Shown piece by piece: positions 19,772-30,920 of a stretch of DNA of 64,000 nt (positions are counted from its first letter, which is position 1; every line of letters starts with the position of its first letter). The DNA is taken from contig JACGXE010000009.1 in the NCBI GenBank assembly GCA_014138095.1, positions 62,001-126,000 on the forward strand, given 5' to 3'. A program made the position numbers and the translations under genes. The stretch is from Ochrobactrum sp. RH2CCR150 (GTDB taxonomy: Bacteria > Pseudomonadota > Alphaproteobacteria > Rhizobiales > Rhizobiaceae). The notes under the pieces are model-generated. The model saw only the letters and a list, made by a program, of their open reading frames with translations, did no database searches and was not told the origin of the DNA.

Positions 19772-20500
19772 TCAATACCGGCGGATCAGTCCGACCAGCT
19801 TGCCCTGCACGCGAACGCGGTCTGGGCCAAAAATACGTGTTTCATAGGCGGGATTTGCGGCTTCAAGTGCAATTGATGCGCCCTTGCGGCGGAAACGCTT
19901 CAAGGTCGCTTCTTCATCATCAACCAGTGCGACGACGATTTCACCCGGATTGGCAATATCACCGCGTTTGATGATCACTGTATCGCCGTCGAAAATCCCG
20001 GCTTCGATCATCGAGTCGCCCTTGACCTCGAGCGCATAATGTTCGCCAGCACCGATCATCTCCGGGGGGAGGCTGAGCGAATGCGTCTGGCTCTGGATGG
20101 CTGAGATCGGCACACCGGCGGCGATGCGCCCCATGACCGGAACCGATACGGTTGCAGACACATCATCATTGGTCGCAACAGGCGCAGAGCGTAATGGCTG
20201 TATGGGTGCAGGAGGCGCTTTGCCCAGACTGCCTTCGATGACGCTCGGCGCAAATTTCTTCTGCGCGTTCAGTCCTGGTGCAATTGAATCCGGCAGACGC
20301 AGTACTTCCAGCGCGCGTGCACGGTTCGGCAGCCTGCGAATAAAGCCGCGTTCTTCCAGAGCGGTAATCAGTCGATGAATGCCCGACTTGGAAGCAAGGT
20401 CGAGCGCTTCCTTCATTTCGTCAAAAGAGGGCGGAATACCTGTTTCTTTCAGACGGTCATGAATGAACAGCAGAAGCTCGTGCTGCTTACGGGTCAACAT
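19772..20500 (-). CDS. lexA: SOS regulator LexA
   Basis: Repressor of DNA-damage genes that cleaves itself when RecA is activated. The 242-residue product has an N-terminal winged HTH ([17 protein letters not shown]), the Ala128-Gly129 scissile bond in [10 protein letters not shown], catalytic Ser163 in KGDSMIEAG and catalytic Lys201 in EATLKRF. An extra start three codons upstream (20509) exists, but MLTRKQ is the family N-terminus. An SOS box lies in its promoter, so it is probably self-regulated. Confidence 0.97.
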   Translation of the reverse strand: MLTRKQHELLLFIHDRLKETGIPPSFDEMKEALDLASKSGIHRLITALEERGFIRRLPNRARALEVLRLPDSIAPGLNAQKKFAPSVIEGSLGKAPPAPIQPLRSAPVATNDDVSATVSVPVMGRIAAGVPISAIQSQTHSLSLPPEMIGAGEHYALEVKGDSMIEAGIFDGDTVIIKRGDIANPGEIVVALVDDEEATLKRFRRKGASIALEAANPAYETRIFGPDRVRVQGKLVGLIRRY

Positions 20501-20549
20501 GCGCGACACCCTCCGGCCAGATAAGAATCGAGAAAAACAAAACCAGAAC

Positions 20550-20575
20550 GAACACTATATGTTCCAGTCTTGTTC
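20550..20575 (-). promoter_or_regulatory. LexA binding site (SOS box) of lexA
   Basis: GTTC (20561-20564), seven bases, then GTTC (20572-20575): the direct-repeat GTTC-N7-GTTC box known for alphaproteobacterial LexA. An additional GAAC at 20550-20553 makes GAAC-N7-GTTC, so two overlapping half-site pairs are present. The site lies 50-75 bases upstream of the lexA start. Confidence 0.85.
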
Positions 20576-20740
20576 TGCAATGGTTTTAAAATGATTAACG
20601 GGCTGGCAGCTTGTTGCCGGAATGTTCACAGGGCGGGCTAACGCGTCGCCTACCATTCAATGAAGTGTTTTTATTTCAATTCATTACAGCGCTTGCTTCG
20701 TGCCGATTCTAAGAAGCACAAGCGTTCACACAGCTCGGTT

Positions 20741-21958
20741 TTAACGTAGCATGAGTACGCGACACGAACTACCTTCATCTGCTGCCGGGGCATTTTCGTC
20801 ACGAATGAGCAATGCATTGGAGCCGACGAGGGCTGTCAGCATGGACGAATCCTGTACTGGAAACGGTGTCGCCAGCAGTGTTCCATCGCTTTGTGATTCG
20901 ACTGTGGCACGCACAAAATCGCGCCGATGGTCATTGGCAGGCATCGGCTGACCGAGCTTTGCAGGGCGGATATCCGCCGTCAGATCGGTACCTGCAAGCT
21001 TCGCGATGAGCGGGCGGAGAAAAACAAGGCTGCAGACAAGGCTTGAAACCGGGTTTCCCGGCAGCCCGATCACGTGAACGGTTTTACCGTCGACCGTCTT
21101 ACGCCCGTACATGAGTGGCTTTCCGGGACGCATGGCGATTTTCCAGAAATCCAGATCGACGCCGCAATTGCGTAAAGCGCCATGCACGTAATCGCGATCA
21201 CCGACCGATGCGCCGCCGATGGTCACCAGTACATCGATTCCACTGTTCAAAGCGTTGGCAATAGCCGATTCAATCTGTGCTGGATCGTCCGGAATGATGC
21301 CCATATCTTCGGAGTGGCCGCCAGCGCGGCGCACGATGTCGGCAATGCCGACGCTGTTTGAGGCGACAATCTGGTCCGGTCCGGGCTCGACTCCGGGTGG
21401 CACGAGCTCGTCGCCGGTCGCCAATATGGAGACACGCGGCTTGCAAAACACGTCGAGCGTTGGGTTGCCGCTTGCAGCAGCCAGTGACAGGGCGGGTGCG
21501 TCCAGTTCGCGACCGACCGGTATGACAGTCTTGCCCGGAGCAAAATCGAGACCGGCTCGGCGGATATGACGTCCGGGTTCTATGCCTTCCAGAATGGTGA
21601 GTTGATCGCCGGAACGTTCGGTATGTTCCTGAATGACAATCGTATCAGCGGCTTCAGGTATCGGCGCGCCGGTGAAAATGCGCACGGCCTGTCCGGATAG
21701 CAGGGAGCCTTCGAAACGCTTGCCAGCAGCGGATTCACCGATAATGCTCAATTGCAGGGGATAGGCGATTTCCGCCGGCACAATCAGAGCATAGCCATCC
21801 ATGGCCGAGCAGTCGAAAGGCGGCTGCAGGAAACGGGCCTCGACGGCGTGGGCAACGACGCGCCCGCCAGCTTCATTCAGCGTAAGAGTTTCAAGGCCAT
21901 GGGGTTCTGCGGAGGAGAGTATACGCGCCAGAGCATCTTCGACCGGGAGAAGGGACAT
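20741..21958 (-). CDS. moeA: Molybdopterin molybdenumtransferase MoeA
   Basis: Inserts molybdate into adenylated molybdopterin to finish the Mo cofactor. The 405-residue product shows the MoeA pattern: PPFDCSAMDGYAL near residue 47, the MPT-binding-fold segment VLVTIGGASVGDRDYVHGAL (about 240-265) and VIGLPGNPVSSLVCS near residue 305. It lies 36 bases after moaC and is probably the last gene of the trpD-trpC-moaC-moeA unit, ahead of the separately promoted lexA. Confidence 0.95.
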   Translation of the reverse strand: MSLLPVEDALARILSSAEPHGLETLTLNEAGGRVVAHAVEARFLQPPFDCSAMDGYALIVPAEIAYPLQLSIIGESAAGKRFEGSLLSGQAVRIFTGAPIPEAADTIVIQEHTERSGDQLTILEGIEPGRHIRRAGLDFAPGKTVIPVGRELDAPALSLAAASGNPTLDVFCKPRVSILATGDELVPPGVEPGPDQIVASNSVGIADIVRRAGGHSEDMGIIPDDPAQIESAIANALNSGIDVLVTIGGASVGDRDYVHGALRNCGVDLDFWKIAMRPGKPLMYGRKTVDGKTVHVIGLPGNPVSSLVCSLVFLRPLIAKLAGTDLTADIRPAKLGQPMPANDHRRDFVRATVESQSDGTLLATPFPVQDSSMLTALVGSNALLIRDENAPAADEGSSCRVLMLR

Positions 21959-21994
21959 CGTATTTCCTCTCGAACTCAGTTTTGTGAGGCCGCT

Positions 21995-22480
21995 TCAGGC
22001 CTTCCAGTCGCCAGACTTGCCACCGCTCTTTTCCACAACGCGAATATTGCCGATTTCCATATGGCGATCGACAGCCTTGGCCATGTCATAGATCGTCAGG
22101 CACGTCACGGAAACAGCCGTCAGCGCTTCCATTTCAACGCCGGTGCGGCCTTTCAACTTGGCAAGCGCACGAACGCGCAAGCCCGGCAGCGCGTGGTCCG
22201 GTGCAATATCCACCGCAACCTTCGTCAGCATCAGCGGGTGGCAAAGCGGGATGAGGTCGGCGGTCTTTTTCGCAGCCATGATGCCTGCAAGACGCGCCGT
22301 GCCGATTACATCGCCTTTGGCTGCATCACCCGCCAGAATGAGCGCCAGCGTTTCCGGTTTCATGGTCACGCTGCCTTCGGCAACGGCCTGCCGCTCCGTC
22401 TCGTCCTTGGAGCCGACATCCACCATATTGGCAGCGCCAGACTGATCGAGATGGGTGAGCTTGGCCGCGTCCGAGGTCAT
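21995..22480 (-). CDS. moaC: Cyclic pyranopterin monophosphate synthase MoaC
   Basis: Second half of the first step of molybdenum cofactor synthesis, making cPMP with MoaA. The 161-residue protein has the family motifs [31 protein letters not shown] and [15 protein letters not shown], and a conserved DMAKAVDR segment. It begins four bases after the trpC stop and is followed by moeA, so the two Mo-cofactor genes share a transcript with trp genes. Confidence 0.97.
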   Translation of the reverse strand: MTSDAAKLTHLDQSGAANMVDVGSKDETERQAVAEGSVTMKPETLALILAGDAAKGDVIGTARLAGIMAAKKTADLIPLCHPLMLTKVAVDIAPDHALPGLRVRALAKLKGRTGVEMEALTAVSVTCLTIYDMAKAVDRHMEIGNIRVVEKSGGKSGDWKA

Positions 22481-22484
22481 GACA

Positions 22485-23285
22485 TTACGCCTTGCCGGTC
22501 AGAAGCTCGCGCGTGGCAGCGGCCACATCGTCCTTGCGCATCAGGCTTTCGCCGATGAGGAACGTGCCGATGCCGGATTTTTCCAGACGCAGGCAGTCAT
22601 CGTGGGTAAAGATGCCGCTTTCACCAACCAGCAGACGGTCGGCAGGGGCCATTTTCGACAGACGTTCGGAAACGGTCAGGCTGACCTCAAACGTGCGCAG
22701 ATTGCGATTGTTGACGCCCAACAGGCGCGAGGAAAGCTTGAGCGCGCGTTCCATTTCGGCTTCGTCGTGCACTTCAATGAGCGCATCCATGCCGAGTTCG
22801 AACGCGGTTTCTTCCAGCGCCTTGGCCAGATCGTCGTCGACGCTTGCGAGGATAATCAGAATGCAGTCTGCACCCCAGCTGCGCGCTTCATAGACCTGAT
22901 AGGTATCGAACAGGAAATCCTTGCGCAAAGCGGGCAGGTCGCACGCAGCACGCGCTGCCATCAGGAATTCCGGCGCACCCTGAAAGGATGGCGTGTCGGT
23001 CAGAACTGAAAGGCATGCAGCGCCGCCATCTTCATAAGCCTTTGCCAGCGCTGGCGGGTCGAAATCCGGGCGGATCAGACCCTTGGACGGGCTGGCTTTC
23101 TTAATTTCAGCAATCAGTGCGAATTTATCGGCTGCGCGCTTGGCTTCCAGCGCCTTGAGAAAACCGCGTGGTGCGGCCTGATCCTTGGCGCGCGCCTTCA
23201 GGTCTTCAACCGTGTGACGCGCCTTGGCAGCAGCGATTTCCTCGCGCTTATAGACTTCGATCTTACGGAGAATGTCGGTGGACAT
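22485..23285 (-). CDS. trpC: Indole-3-glycerol phosphate synthase
   Basis: Closes the indole ring from CdRP in tryptophan synthesis. The 266-residue TIM-barrel protein has [20 protein letters not shown] near residue 56, [21 protein letters not shown] near residue 118 and [13 protein letters not shown] near residue 215, which carry the catalytic lysines and glutamates. It follows trpD by 13 bases. No trpF domain is fused to it. Confidence 0.97.
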   Translation of the reverse strand: MSTDILRKIEVYKREEIAAAKARHTVEDLKARAKDQAAPRGFLKALEAKRAADKFALIAEIKKASPSKGLIRPDFDPPALAKAYEDGGAACLSVLTDTPSFQGAPEFLMAARAACDLPALRKDFLFDTYQVYEARSWGADCILIILASVDDDLAKALEETAFELGMDALIEVHDEAEMERALKLSSRLLGVNNRNLRTFEVSLTVSERLSKMAPADRLLVGESGIFTHDDCLRLEKSGIGTFLIGESLMRKDDVAAATRELLTGKA

Positions 23286-23298
23286 GGTGCGCTTCCCT

Positions 23299-24318
23299 CT
23301 AAACTGTCTTGTCGTTTGAGACAGCGATTACTTTTTGCAAAACGGCCAATGCCGCGCCGCTATCGATGGAATGGGCAGCCTGTGCGATGCCATCCTTCAG
23401 ATCCTCGGCCTTGCCCGCGATCACAAGCGCGGCAGCGGAATTGAGAAGAACGATATCTCGATAGGCGTTCTTGGCCCCTTCCAGAACGGCGATCAGCGCC
23501 TTGGCGTTCTCCGCAGCATCGCCACCCTTCAGCTCTTCCGGCTTGCAACGGCGCAAACCGACTTCCTCAGGCGTGATCGTGAATGTGCGGACGGTGCCGT
23601 TTTCAAGCGCAGCGATCTGCGTGGTGCCAGCGGTGGTCATCTCATCAAGGCCGTCGCCGTAGACGACCCAGACAGCCTCCATGCCGAGTTCATTGAGCAC
23701 ATGCGCCAGAGGCTCAACCCATTGGGCCGCGAATACGCCCAAAAGCTGGCGCTTCACGCTTGCCGGATTGGCGAGCGGGCCGAGTATGTTGAAGATCGTG
23801 CGGGTTCCAAGTTCCACGCGGGAAGGGCCAACATGGCGCATGGCGGAATGGTGCATCGGCGCGAACATGAAGCCGAGACCGGCTTCACGGGCGCTACGGC
23901 CGATTGTTTCCGCATCGGCTTCAATATTGACACCAAGTGCCGCCAACGTGTCTGCAGCACCAGAGCGTGAGGAAAGCGCGCGGTTGCCATGCTTGGCAAC
24001 CGGAACGCCAGCGCCAGCCACGACGAAGGCTGAGCAGGACGAAACATTATAGGAACCGGACTGATCGCCACCGGTGCCGACAATGTCGATGGCGTTCGCC
24101 GGGGCGACGACAGGCAGCATGCGCGACCGCATGGAAGCGACCGCGCCGACAATTTCCGGCACGGTTTCGCCGCGCACGCGCAAAGCCATCAGAAAGCCGC
24201 CGATCTGCGAAGGCGTTGCCTGACCGGACATCATGATGTCGAACGCGGCCTTGGAATCCTCTTGGCTCAGTGGTTCGCCGGAGGCCGCTTTCGCGATGTA
24301 TGGTTTCAGATCAGCCAT
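23299..24318 (-). CDS. trpD: Anthranilate phosphoribosyltransferase
   Basis: Transfers phosphoribose from PRPP to anthranilate. The 339-residue protein has the PRPP loop [17 protein letters not shown] near residue 80 (many homologues have G where Q stands), [15 protein letters not shown] near residue 107 and [19 protein letters not shown] near residue 155. No glutamine-amidotransferase (TrpG) domain or gene is adjacent, in line with the fused trpEG of this order located elsewhere. Confidence 0.96.
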   Translation of the reverse strand: MADLKPYIAKAASGEPLSQEDSKAAFDIMMSGQATPSQIGGFLMALRVRGETVPEIVGAVASMRSRMLPVVAPANAIDIVGTGGDQSGSYNVSSCSAFVVAGAGVPVAKHGNRALSSRSGAADTLAALGVNIEADAETIGRSAREAGLGFMFAPMHHSAMRHVGPSRVELGTRTIFNILGPLANPASVKRQLLGVFAAQWVEPLAHVLNELGMEAVWVVYGDGLDEMTTAGTTQIAALENGTVRTFTITPEEVGLRRCKPEELKGGDAAENAKALIAVLEGAKNAYRDIVLLNSAAALVIAGKAEDLKDGIAQAAHSIDSGAALAVLQKVIAVSNDKTV

Positions 24319-24372
24319 TTTCTTTCTGCCGCTTGTTTATGTGAATTCTCGCGTTCAGCTGTTCAGCAGAAC

Positions 24373-26259
24373 CTAGAACGCAAGTGCATTGTTGATGACG
24401 GTCTGGTTGATCTTAACCGGATACTGCTTCTGCAGCTCGCCAACCATCTGTTCCAGCACATCGTCGGAAAGGGCGGTTGCCAGATAGTTGCGCTGCTGTT
24501 CAGGAATCGCGTCCGGACCAGCACTTGCAGGCTCGGTCACTTCCGTCACCTTGAAGAGAATCTGTGCATCATCGGAAGGCGCTGCCGCCGTGCCGGTGAA
24601 ACCGTCCGGACCACGGAAAATCTGCGCTGCCGCAGCCGAGCCGATATCGGCGTCGTTTGTCGAGCGGGTGACGCCACGCTTGGTCTGCTTTTCAAGGCCA
24701 AGCTCAGATGCAATCGCATCAAGCGTCGCACCGCCATCGAGACGCTTCTTCAGGTCTTCCAGACGCTGATTGAGGCGCTTGACAGCTTCCTCACCCTTCC
24801 AGGCGGCCACAACCTTGTCCTTGACTTCGTCGAGGGTGCGGTCGCGGGCAGGGGTCGTGCCGTCGATCTGGTACCAGAGATAGCCGACATTGCCCATGGT
24901 CAGTGCGTCATTGTCAAAGCCCTGTTCCGCCTGGAAAGCGGCGGCCAGAAGCGCCTGTCCGTTCGGCAATTCAACCGGGTTGCCAGATGGATCATTGCCT
25001 TCGGCATCGACTGCATCGACGGTGACGGTCTTGAGGCTGAGGCCCTTGGCGACATCGGCCATCGACGCACCATCGGAGCGCTGCTGCTCGTAGGAATCGT
25101 GGATGCCGCTGATGCTGCTTGCCGCGATGTTGTTGGCAAGGGTCGTACGGATTTCTGCTTCGACTTCCGAGAGCGGCTTGACATGTGCCGGGTCGATCTT
25201 GGTAACGCGCAGAATGACCGGGCCAAAACCACCCTTGACGACAGGGCTTACGCCGTTTTCGGCGAGCGCAAAGGCTGCGTCGGCGATGGTCTGGTCAGGA
25301 ATAGCGCTTTTCTCGAAAGTGCCGAGCTTGAGATCGTCTTCGGTCTTGCCCTGTTCCTTGCCGATGTCGAGGAAGCTTGCGCCAGCGGCAATCTTTTCCT
25401 GCGCTGCATTGGCCGCGGCTTCATCCGCAAAGCTCAGTTGCTCGATGGTGCGCTGTTCGATCGTGCCGTAGCGCGCCTTGTTCTTCTCGTAATATTCGTT
25501 GATTTCTTCCTGCGTCACGGCTGCCGGATCGGCAATGTCGGCAGGCTCCAGCTTGACGTAGCTGATCTTGCGGTACTCAGGCGCCTTGTACTCATCCTTA
25601 TGCGCATCGAAATAGGCCTTGAGGGCGTCATCCGACGGGGCAGGGATCGCGTCCGCTTTTTCCACAGGAATGGTGATGTAGTCGACGCTGCGGCTTTCGC
25701 CCTGATAAAGCGCCAGTGCCTTGAGCATGGCGTCAGGCATCTTGATGCCGTCGGTCGCTGCTTCGACCATCTGCTGGCGACGGGCAACCTTAGCGCGATT
25801 ATCGAGATAATCCTGCGCGCGAATGCCGGACTGGCGCAAAACCGCATCAAACTGCGCGCGGTTGAAGTTGCCGCTGGCGTCCTGGAATGCCGGGTCTTCC
25901 GCCGTCAGACGGGCGATACCGTCCTTCGACAGGCCGAGCTGCATGTTGCGTGCGCCTTCGTCGAGCACAACGCCGGCTGCGAGCTGCGCCAGAACCTGAT
26001 TTTCAACGCCGATGGATTTCGCCTGTTCACGCGTCAGCCGCTGGCGGAACTGCTGCGAAAGACGCATCACCTGCTGTTCATAAGCGAAGCGGTAGTCAGT
26101 TGCACTGACTTCGGAGTCGCCTGCTGTCAGCGCGGCGTTACCTGTCATGCCACCGCGGAAAACATCCGCAATACCCCAGACGCCGAAGCTCAGGACGAGC
26201 ACACCAAGCAGAAGCTTGGAGATCCAGGAGCGAGAGGCAGAGCGCAGGCTGTCGAGCAT
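24373..26259 (-). CDS. Peptidyl-prolyl isomerase / SurA-like chaperone (PpiD type)
   Basis: Membrane-anchored periplasmic folding factor. The 628-residue protein starts MLDSLRSASRSWISK and has one N-terminal membrane segment (about residues 16-34), a SurA-like N domain (about 40-190) and a parvulin-like PPIC region (about 245-365). The parvulin part is divergent, so the chaperone role may matter more than isomerase activity. It heads the minus-strand trpD-trpC-moaC-moeA group and diverges from tpiA. Confidence 0.9.
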   Translation of the reverse strand: MLDSLRSASRSWISKLLLGVLVLSFGVWGIADVFRGGMTGNAALTAGDSEVSATDYRFAYEQQVMRLSQQFRQRLTREQAKSIGVENQVLAQLAAGVVLDEGARNMQLGLSKDGIARLTAEDPAFQDASGNFNRAQFDAVLRQSGIRAQDYLDNRAKVARRQQMVEAATDGIKMPDAMLKALALYQGESRSVDYITIPVEKADAIPAPSDDALKAYFDAHKDEYKAPEYRKISYVKLEPADIADPAAVTQEEINEYYEKNKARYGTIEQRTIEQLSFADEAAANAAQEKIAAGASFLDIGKEQGKTEDDLKLGTFEKSAIPDQTIADAAFALAENGVSPVVKGGFGPVILRVTKIDPAHVKPLSEVEAEIRTTLANNIAASSISGIHDSYEQQRSDGASMADVAKGLSLKTVTVDAVDAEGNDPSGNPVELPNGQALLAAAFQAEQGFDNDALTMGNVGYLWYQIDGTTPARDRTLDEVKDKVVAAWKGEEAVKRLNQRLEDLKKRLDGGATLDAIASELGLEKQTKRGVTRSTNDADIGSAAAAQIFRGPDGFTGTAAAPSDDAQILFKVTEVTEPASAGPDAIPEQQRNYLATALSDDVLEQMVGELQKQYPVKINQTVINNALAF

Positions 26260-26595
26260 GGGAAACCCTTCGATTATGAAATAAAGCTCGGCTTTGGTTG
26301 AGTTGAGCCAGTCATTGAATTGAACCGTTCAGGGGATAACCCCAAGCAAGCCCCATATGCAAGGTCTCATTGAGGCTCTGCAACCAAGAACATTTGCATT
26401 GCGACACGAATATGCTTAGTCAGTGGCAAAATTCGGCGCAGCCATGCGTTATTCGCTGGAAGCGCCTGCCGTTTAGAGCGTGTTTCGATCCGAATAGATC
26501 GGATCGACGCTCTGAATGTTCAGTTCGACGCATAATCTTATCGATCCTCGTTTCACTCCGGTCGGATTATGCTCATGAAAGGCGAGGAGAACGCA
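26260..26595. other. Divergent ppiD/tpiA intergenic region
   Basis: 336 bases without a supported gene. The tpiA-proximal half is a dispersed palindromic repeat (26475-26572). The rest should hold the two divergent promoters; none is clear by eye. Confidence 0.6.
26475..26572 (-). repeat. Dispersed palindromic repeat, copy A
   Basis: Two palindromes lie side by side. One is AGAGCGT-gttt-CGATCCGA paired with TCGGATCG-ACGCTCT (26475-26513). The other is GCATAATC (26530-26537) paired with GATTATGC (26565-26572). Read on the minus strand it contains ATAAGATTATGCG, shared with copies at 40742, 45228 and 50723. It resembles the small intergenic repeats common in Rhizobiales. Confidence 0.65.
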
Positions 26596-27363
26596 ATGAC
26601 TCCGGGTATCCGTCCGTTGGTCGCTGGCAACTGGAAGATGAATGGCACGGGAGAATCTCTCACCGAACTGCGCGCGATTGCAGCCGGTTTGAGCTCCGAT
26701 TTCGGCAGAAAACTCGATGCGGTGATCTGCGTACCTGCCACTTTGTTGTCACGCGCTGCCGAAACACTCTCTGGCGAAACCACGGTCGGCCTCGGCGGAC
26801 AGGACAGCCACTTCAAGGTTTCCGGCGCACATACCGGTGATATTTCGGCTGAAATGCTGAAGGAAGCAGGCGCAACCCATGTCATTATCGGCCACTCAGA
26901 ACGCCGCACCGATCACAGCGAAACCAACAATGTTGTGAAGGCAAAGACCGAAGCCGCTTGGGCAGCCGGTCTTATAACGATCGTTTGCGTCGGCGAAACT
27001 GCTGATGAACGCAAGTCGGAACGCACACTGGAAGTCATCGGCTCGCAGCTTGCAAGTTCCCTGCCGGATGGTCTGACCGCCGAAAACACCATTATTGCTT
27101 ATGAGCCTGTATGGGCGATCGGCACGGGCCTGACACCGACGGTGCAGGATGTCCGCGCCGCCCATGCCTTCATGCGCGAGCAACTGACCGAGCGTTTCGG
27201 CGCAAAGGGTGCACATCTGCGTCTTCTGTATGGCGGCTCGGTCAAGCCTTCCAACTCCACCGAACTGCTCGGGATCGCCGATGTCGACGGTGCGCTTGTT
27301 GGCGGTGCGAGCTTGAAGGCGACCGACTTCCTCGCCATATGCGAGACCTATCGCAACCTTTAA
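26596..27363 (+). CDS. tpiA: Triosephosphate isomerase
   Basis: Interconverts dihydroxyacetone phosphate and glyceraldehyde 3-phosphate. The 255-residue TIM barrel has Lys14 (AGNWKMNG), His100 (VIIGHSERR), catalytic Glu170 ([11 protein letters not shown]) and the phosphate loop [11 protein letters not shown]. The start at 26596 follows GAGGAG; an ATG at 26569 in the same frame lies inside the repeat and is rejected. Brucellaceae have two tpiA genes; this is the one next to secG. Confidence 0.97.
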   Translation: MTPGIRPLVAGNWKMNGTGESLTELRAIAAGLSSDFGRKLDAVICVPATLLSRAAETLSGETTVGLGGQDSHFKVSGAHTGDISAEMLKEAGATHVIIGHSERRTDHSETNNVVKAKTEAAWAAGLITIVCVGETADERKSERTLEVIGSQLASSLPDGLTAENTIIAYEPVWAIGTGLTPTVQDVRAAHAFMREQLTERFGAKGAHLRLLYGGSVKPSNSTELLGIADVDGALVGGASLKATDFLAICETYRNL

Positions 27364-27523
27364 GCGGTGCCTTGCCCTGCCGTGCTTCTAACTTGGGCGG
27401 CGGGGCTTGGATTATCACGCAATAGCGTGTAAAGAGCCGCATCTATTCTATCGTGCAGTCTGGACATGGTCATGTGATGTGTCCTGGAACTGCTTTAGTT
27501 CAGGGACGTAAAGACCGTTACCC

Positions 27524-27988
27524 ATGCAAACCGTACTCATTGTCATTCATTTGTTGATCGTGCTGGCGCTTGTCGGCGTTGTGCTTATCCAGCGCTCTGA
27601 AGGCGGCGGCCTTGGCATCGGCGGCGGTTCTGGCTTCATGACGGCGCGGGGTGCCGCCAATGCGCTCACCCGTACGACTGCCATTCTGGCAATCGGCTTT
27701 TTCGCGACGTCGCTGGTTCTCGGCATCATGGCGCGTTACGGCGAACGCCCGACCGACATTCTGAACCGTATTCCCGCTGCATCCGGCAGCCAGACTGCTC
27801 CGGCAGGCGGCAACGGCGCTGGCGGCGGCATTCTCAATCAGCTTGGTGGTGAGTCTTCGCGCACCGACACGAATGGGACTGCACCTGCTGCACCGGGCGC
27901 TGCTCCAGCTGCTCCGACGGGAACCACCGCACCGCAGGCACCGGCTACGCCGGAAGCTCCGGCCAACCCGGTTCCGAGCTCACAGTAA
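27524..27988 (+). CDS. secG: Preprotein translocase subunit SecG
   Basis: Small inner-membrane subunit of the SecYEG channel. The 154-residue protein has two membrane segments (about 2-22 and 53-72) separated by the conserved loop LIQRSEGGGLGIGGGSG. The C-terminal half is a long glycine/alanine/proline-rich tail (residues 85-154), which is why it is larger than the E. coli protein. It lies between tpiA and pyrG as in related genomes. Confidence 0.94.
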   Translation: MQTVLIVIHLLIVLALVGVVLIQRSEGGGLGIGGGSGFMTARGAANALTRTTAILAIGFFATSLVLGIMARYGERPTDILNRIPAASGSQTAPAGGNGAGGGILNQLGGESSRTDTNGTAPAAPGAAPAAPTGTTAPQAPATPEAPANPVPSSQ

Positions 27989-28015
27989 AAAGAGCTTTCT
28001 ATTCAAGTGATTGTG

Positions 28016-28045
28016 AAGCCGGCCCACTGGGCCGGTTTTCTTTTT
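28016..28045 (+). terminator. Terminator of secG
   Basis: CCGGCCC (28019-28025), loop ACT, GGGCCGG (28029-28035), extended by A-T pairs on the outside and followed by TTTTCTTTTTG. Confidence 0.9.
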
Positions 28046-28220
28046 GTTAACCGTCAAATTGCAAAGTGTTGCAAGCAGGCAATAGGCTTTCACGAATCGC
28101 ATTGCACAACCGTTGCAACGAATTGAGTCGGACCTGCGTTTACAGTATGGAAAGCGAAAGCTTGGCCGCAAAGCTGCGGTGGCTATTTTCCGCTTGTGCT
28201 TGGATTTTCGGGAACTGATC

Positions 28221-28922
28221 ATGTTTTCACGTCGTATTCTTATGGCTGGCATTGCGAGCCTTTGCGTTGGAGTTTCCGCGCCGGCTTTTGCCGCTTCGCC
28301 GGTCGGTGCCGAGGCGCAGTTGAATGAAGCCGCTGCCGCTAACGTGCAGCAGGTTGCGCTTTCCAGCGACGCCAAGGCCAATCCGGACAAGCCGAAGAAG
28401 AAGAAAAAGAGCGCTTCCAACGGCAATGCCGGTGTAAAGGCCAACAAGTACAATATCGATCCCAAGTTCCGCGCGCAGGAAGTGGCCTTCACGGGCTACA
28501 AGCCGGGCACAATCGTGATCGACCCGAAGCAGCGCTTCCTCTATTATGTGGAAACTTCCACGACAGCGCGCCGCTATGGCATTGCAGTCGGCAAGCAGGG
28601 TCTGGAATTCAAGGGCTCCGCTACCGTCAACGCCAAGCGTGAATGGCCGCGCTGGATCCCGACCAAGGAAATGGTCGAGCGTGATCCGGGCCATTACGGT
28701 CGCTTCAAGAACGGCATGGATGGCGGCCCGGGCAATCCGCTGGGTTCGCGCGCCATGTATCTGTTCCAGGGTAACAAGGACACCTATATCCGTATTCACG
28801 GCACGGTTCAGCCATGGACTATCGGCAGCTCCGCTTCGAACGGCTGCTTCCGCATGATCAATGAAGACGTCATGGATCTTTATGAGCGCGTCGGTCTCGG
28901 CACCGAAGTCGTCGTTCTCTGA
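28221..28922 (+). CDS. L,D-transpeptidase (YkuD family)
   Basis: Periplasmic enzyme that makes 3-3 crosslinks in peptidoglycan or attaches outer-membrane proteins to it; Brucellaceae are known to anchor beta-barrel proteins this way. The 233-residue precursor has a signal peptide (about 1-25), a lysine/alanine-rich linker (about 50-75) and a C-terminal YkuD domain. His193 and Cys209 lie in RIHGTVQPWTIG and SSASNGCFRM. ATG 28221 gives the proper signal peptide; the longer open frame does not. Confidence 0.92.
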   Translation: MFSRRILMAGIASLCVGVSAPAFAASPVGAEAQLNEAAAANVQQVALSSDAKANPDKPKKKKKSASNGNAGVKANKYNIDPKFRAQEVAFTGYKPGTIVIDPKQRFLYYVETSTTARRYGIAVGKQGLEFKGSATVNAKREWPRWIPTKEMVERDPGHYGRFKNGMDGGPGNPLGSRAMYLFQGNKDTYIRIHGTVQPWTIGSSASNGCFRMINEDVMDLYERVGLGTEVVVL

Positions 28923-28946
28923 TCCATATTGACGATCTGAAAAATG

Positions 28947-28974
28947 GCCGGGCTTTTGGGCCCGGCTTTTCTTT
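28947..28974 (+). terminator. Terminator of the L,D-transpeptidase gene
   Basis: GCCGGGC (28947-28953), six-base loop, GCCCGGC (28960-28966), then TTTTCTTT. Confidence 0.88.
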
Positions 28975-29183
28975 GGCCATTCTATCCATGGCTGCGTCTC
29001 AGTTGAGGCCTTATCTGTGGATTTCGGGCTTCGGCATGGAAATGTCGGGCAGGGGCCATTAAGACGTTACTACGTATTCGCTCCGGAGGTCGTGCTCCGG
29101 TCATGTTCAGCGTATGGCGTTCACATTCGTGGAATACGCTGAGGGTCTCGTGTCGCTCTCCAAACGTTCCGTTTTGGGGTGAC

Positions 29184-29276
29184 ATGTCTGTGTTCAACAA
29201 CGATTACCGCATCGCTTCGGTGAAAAATCACTTTGAGGCGCATTTTTTTGTGGCGGAATCAATTAAGAAAGTCTAA
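29184..29276 (+). CDS. Possible 30-residue upstream ORF in the pyrG leader
   Basis: An ATG (29184) preceded by GGGGTGAC opens a 30-residue frame beginning MSVFNNDYRIASVKNH. Its stop lies 12 bases before the pyrG start. It is too short for family recognition. It may be a small protein, a leader peptide coupled to pyrG, or chance. Confidence 0.3.
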   Translation: MSVFNNDYRIASVKNHFEAHFFVAESIKKV

Positions 29277-30917
<1,641 letters not shown>

Positions 30918-30920
30918 TGC

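Noticed and set aside
24262-26301. A 679-codon plus-strand open frame over the ppiD-like gene
   Set aside because: It is antisense to the PpiD-like gene; no ribosome site and no motif.
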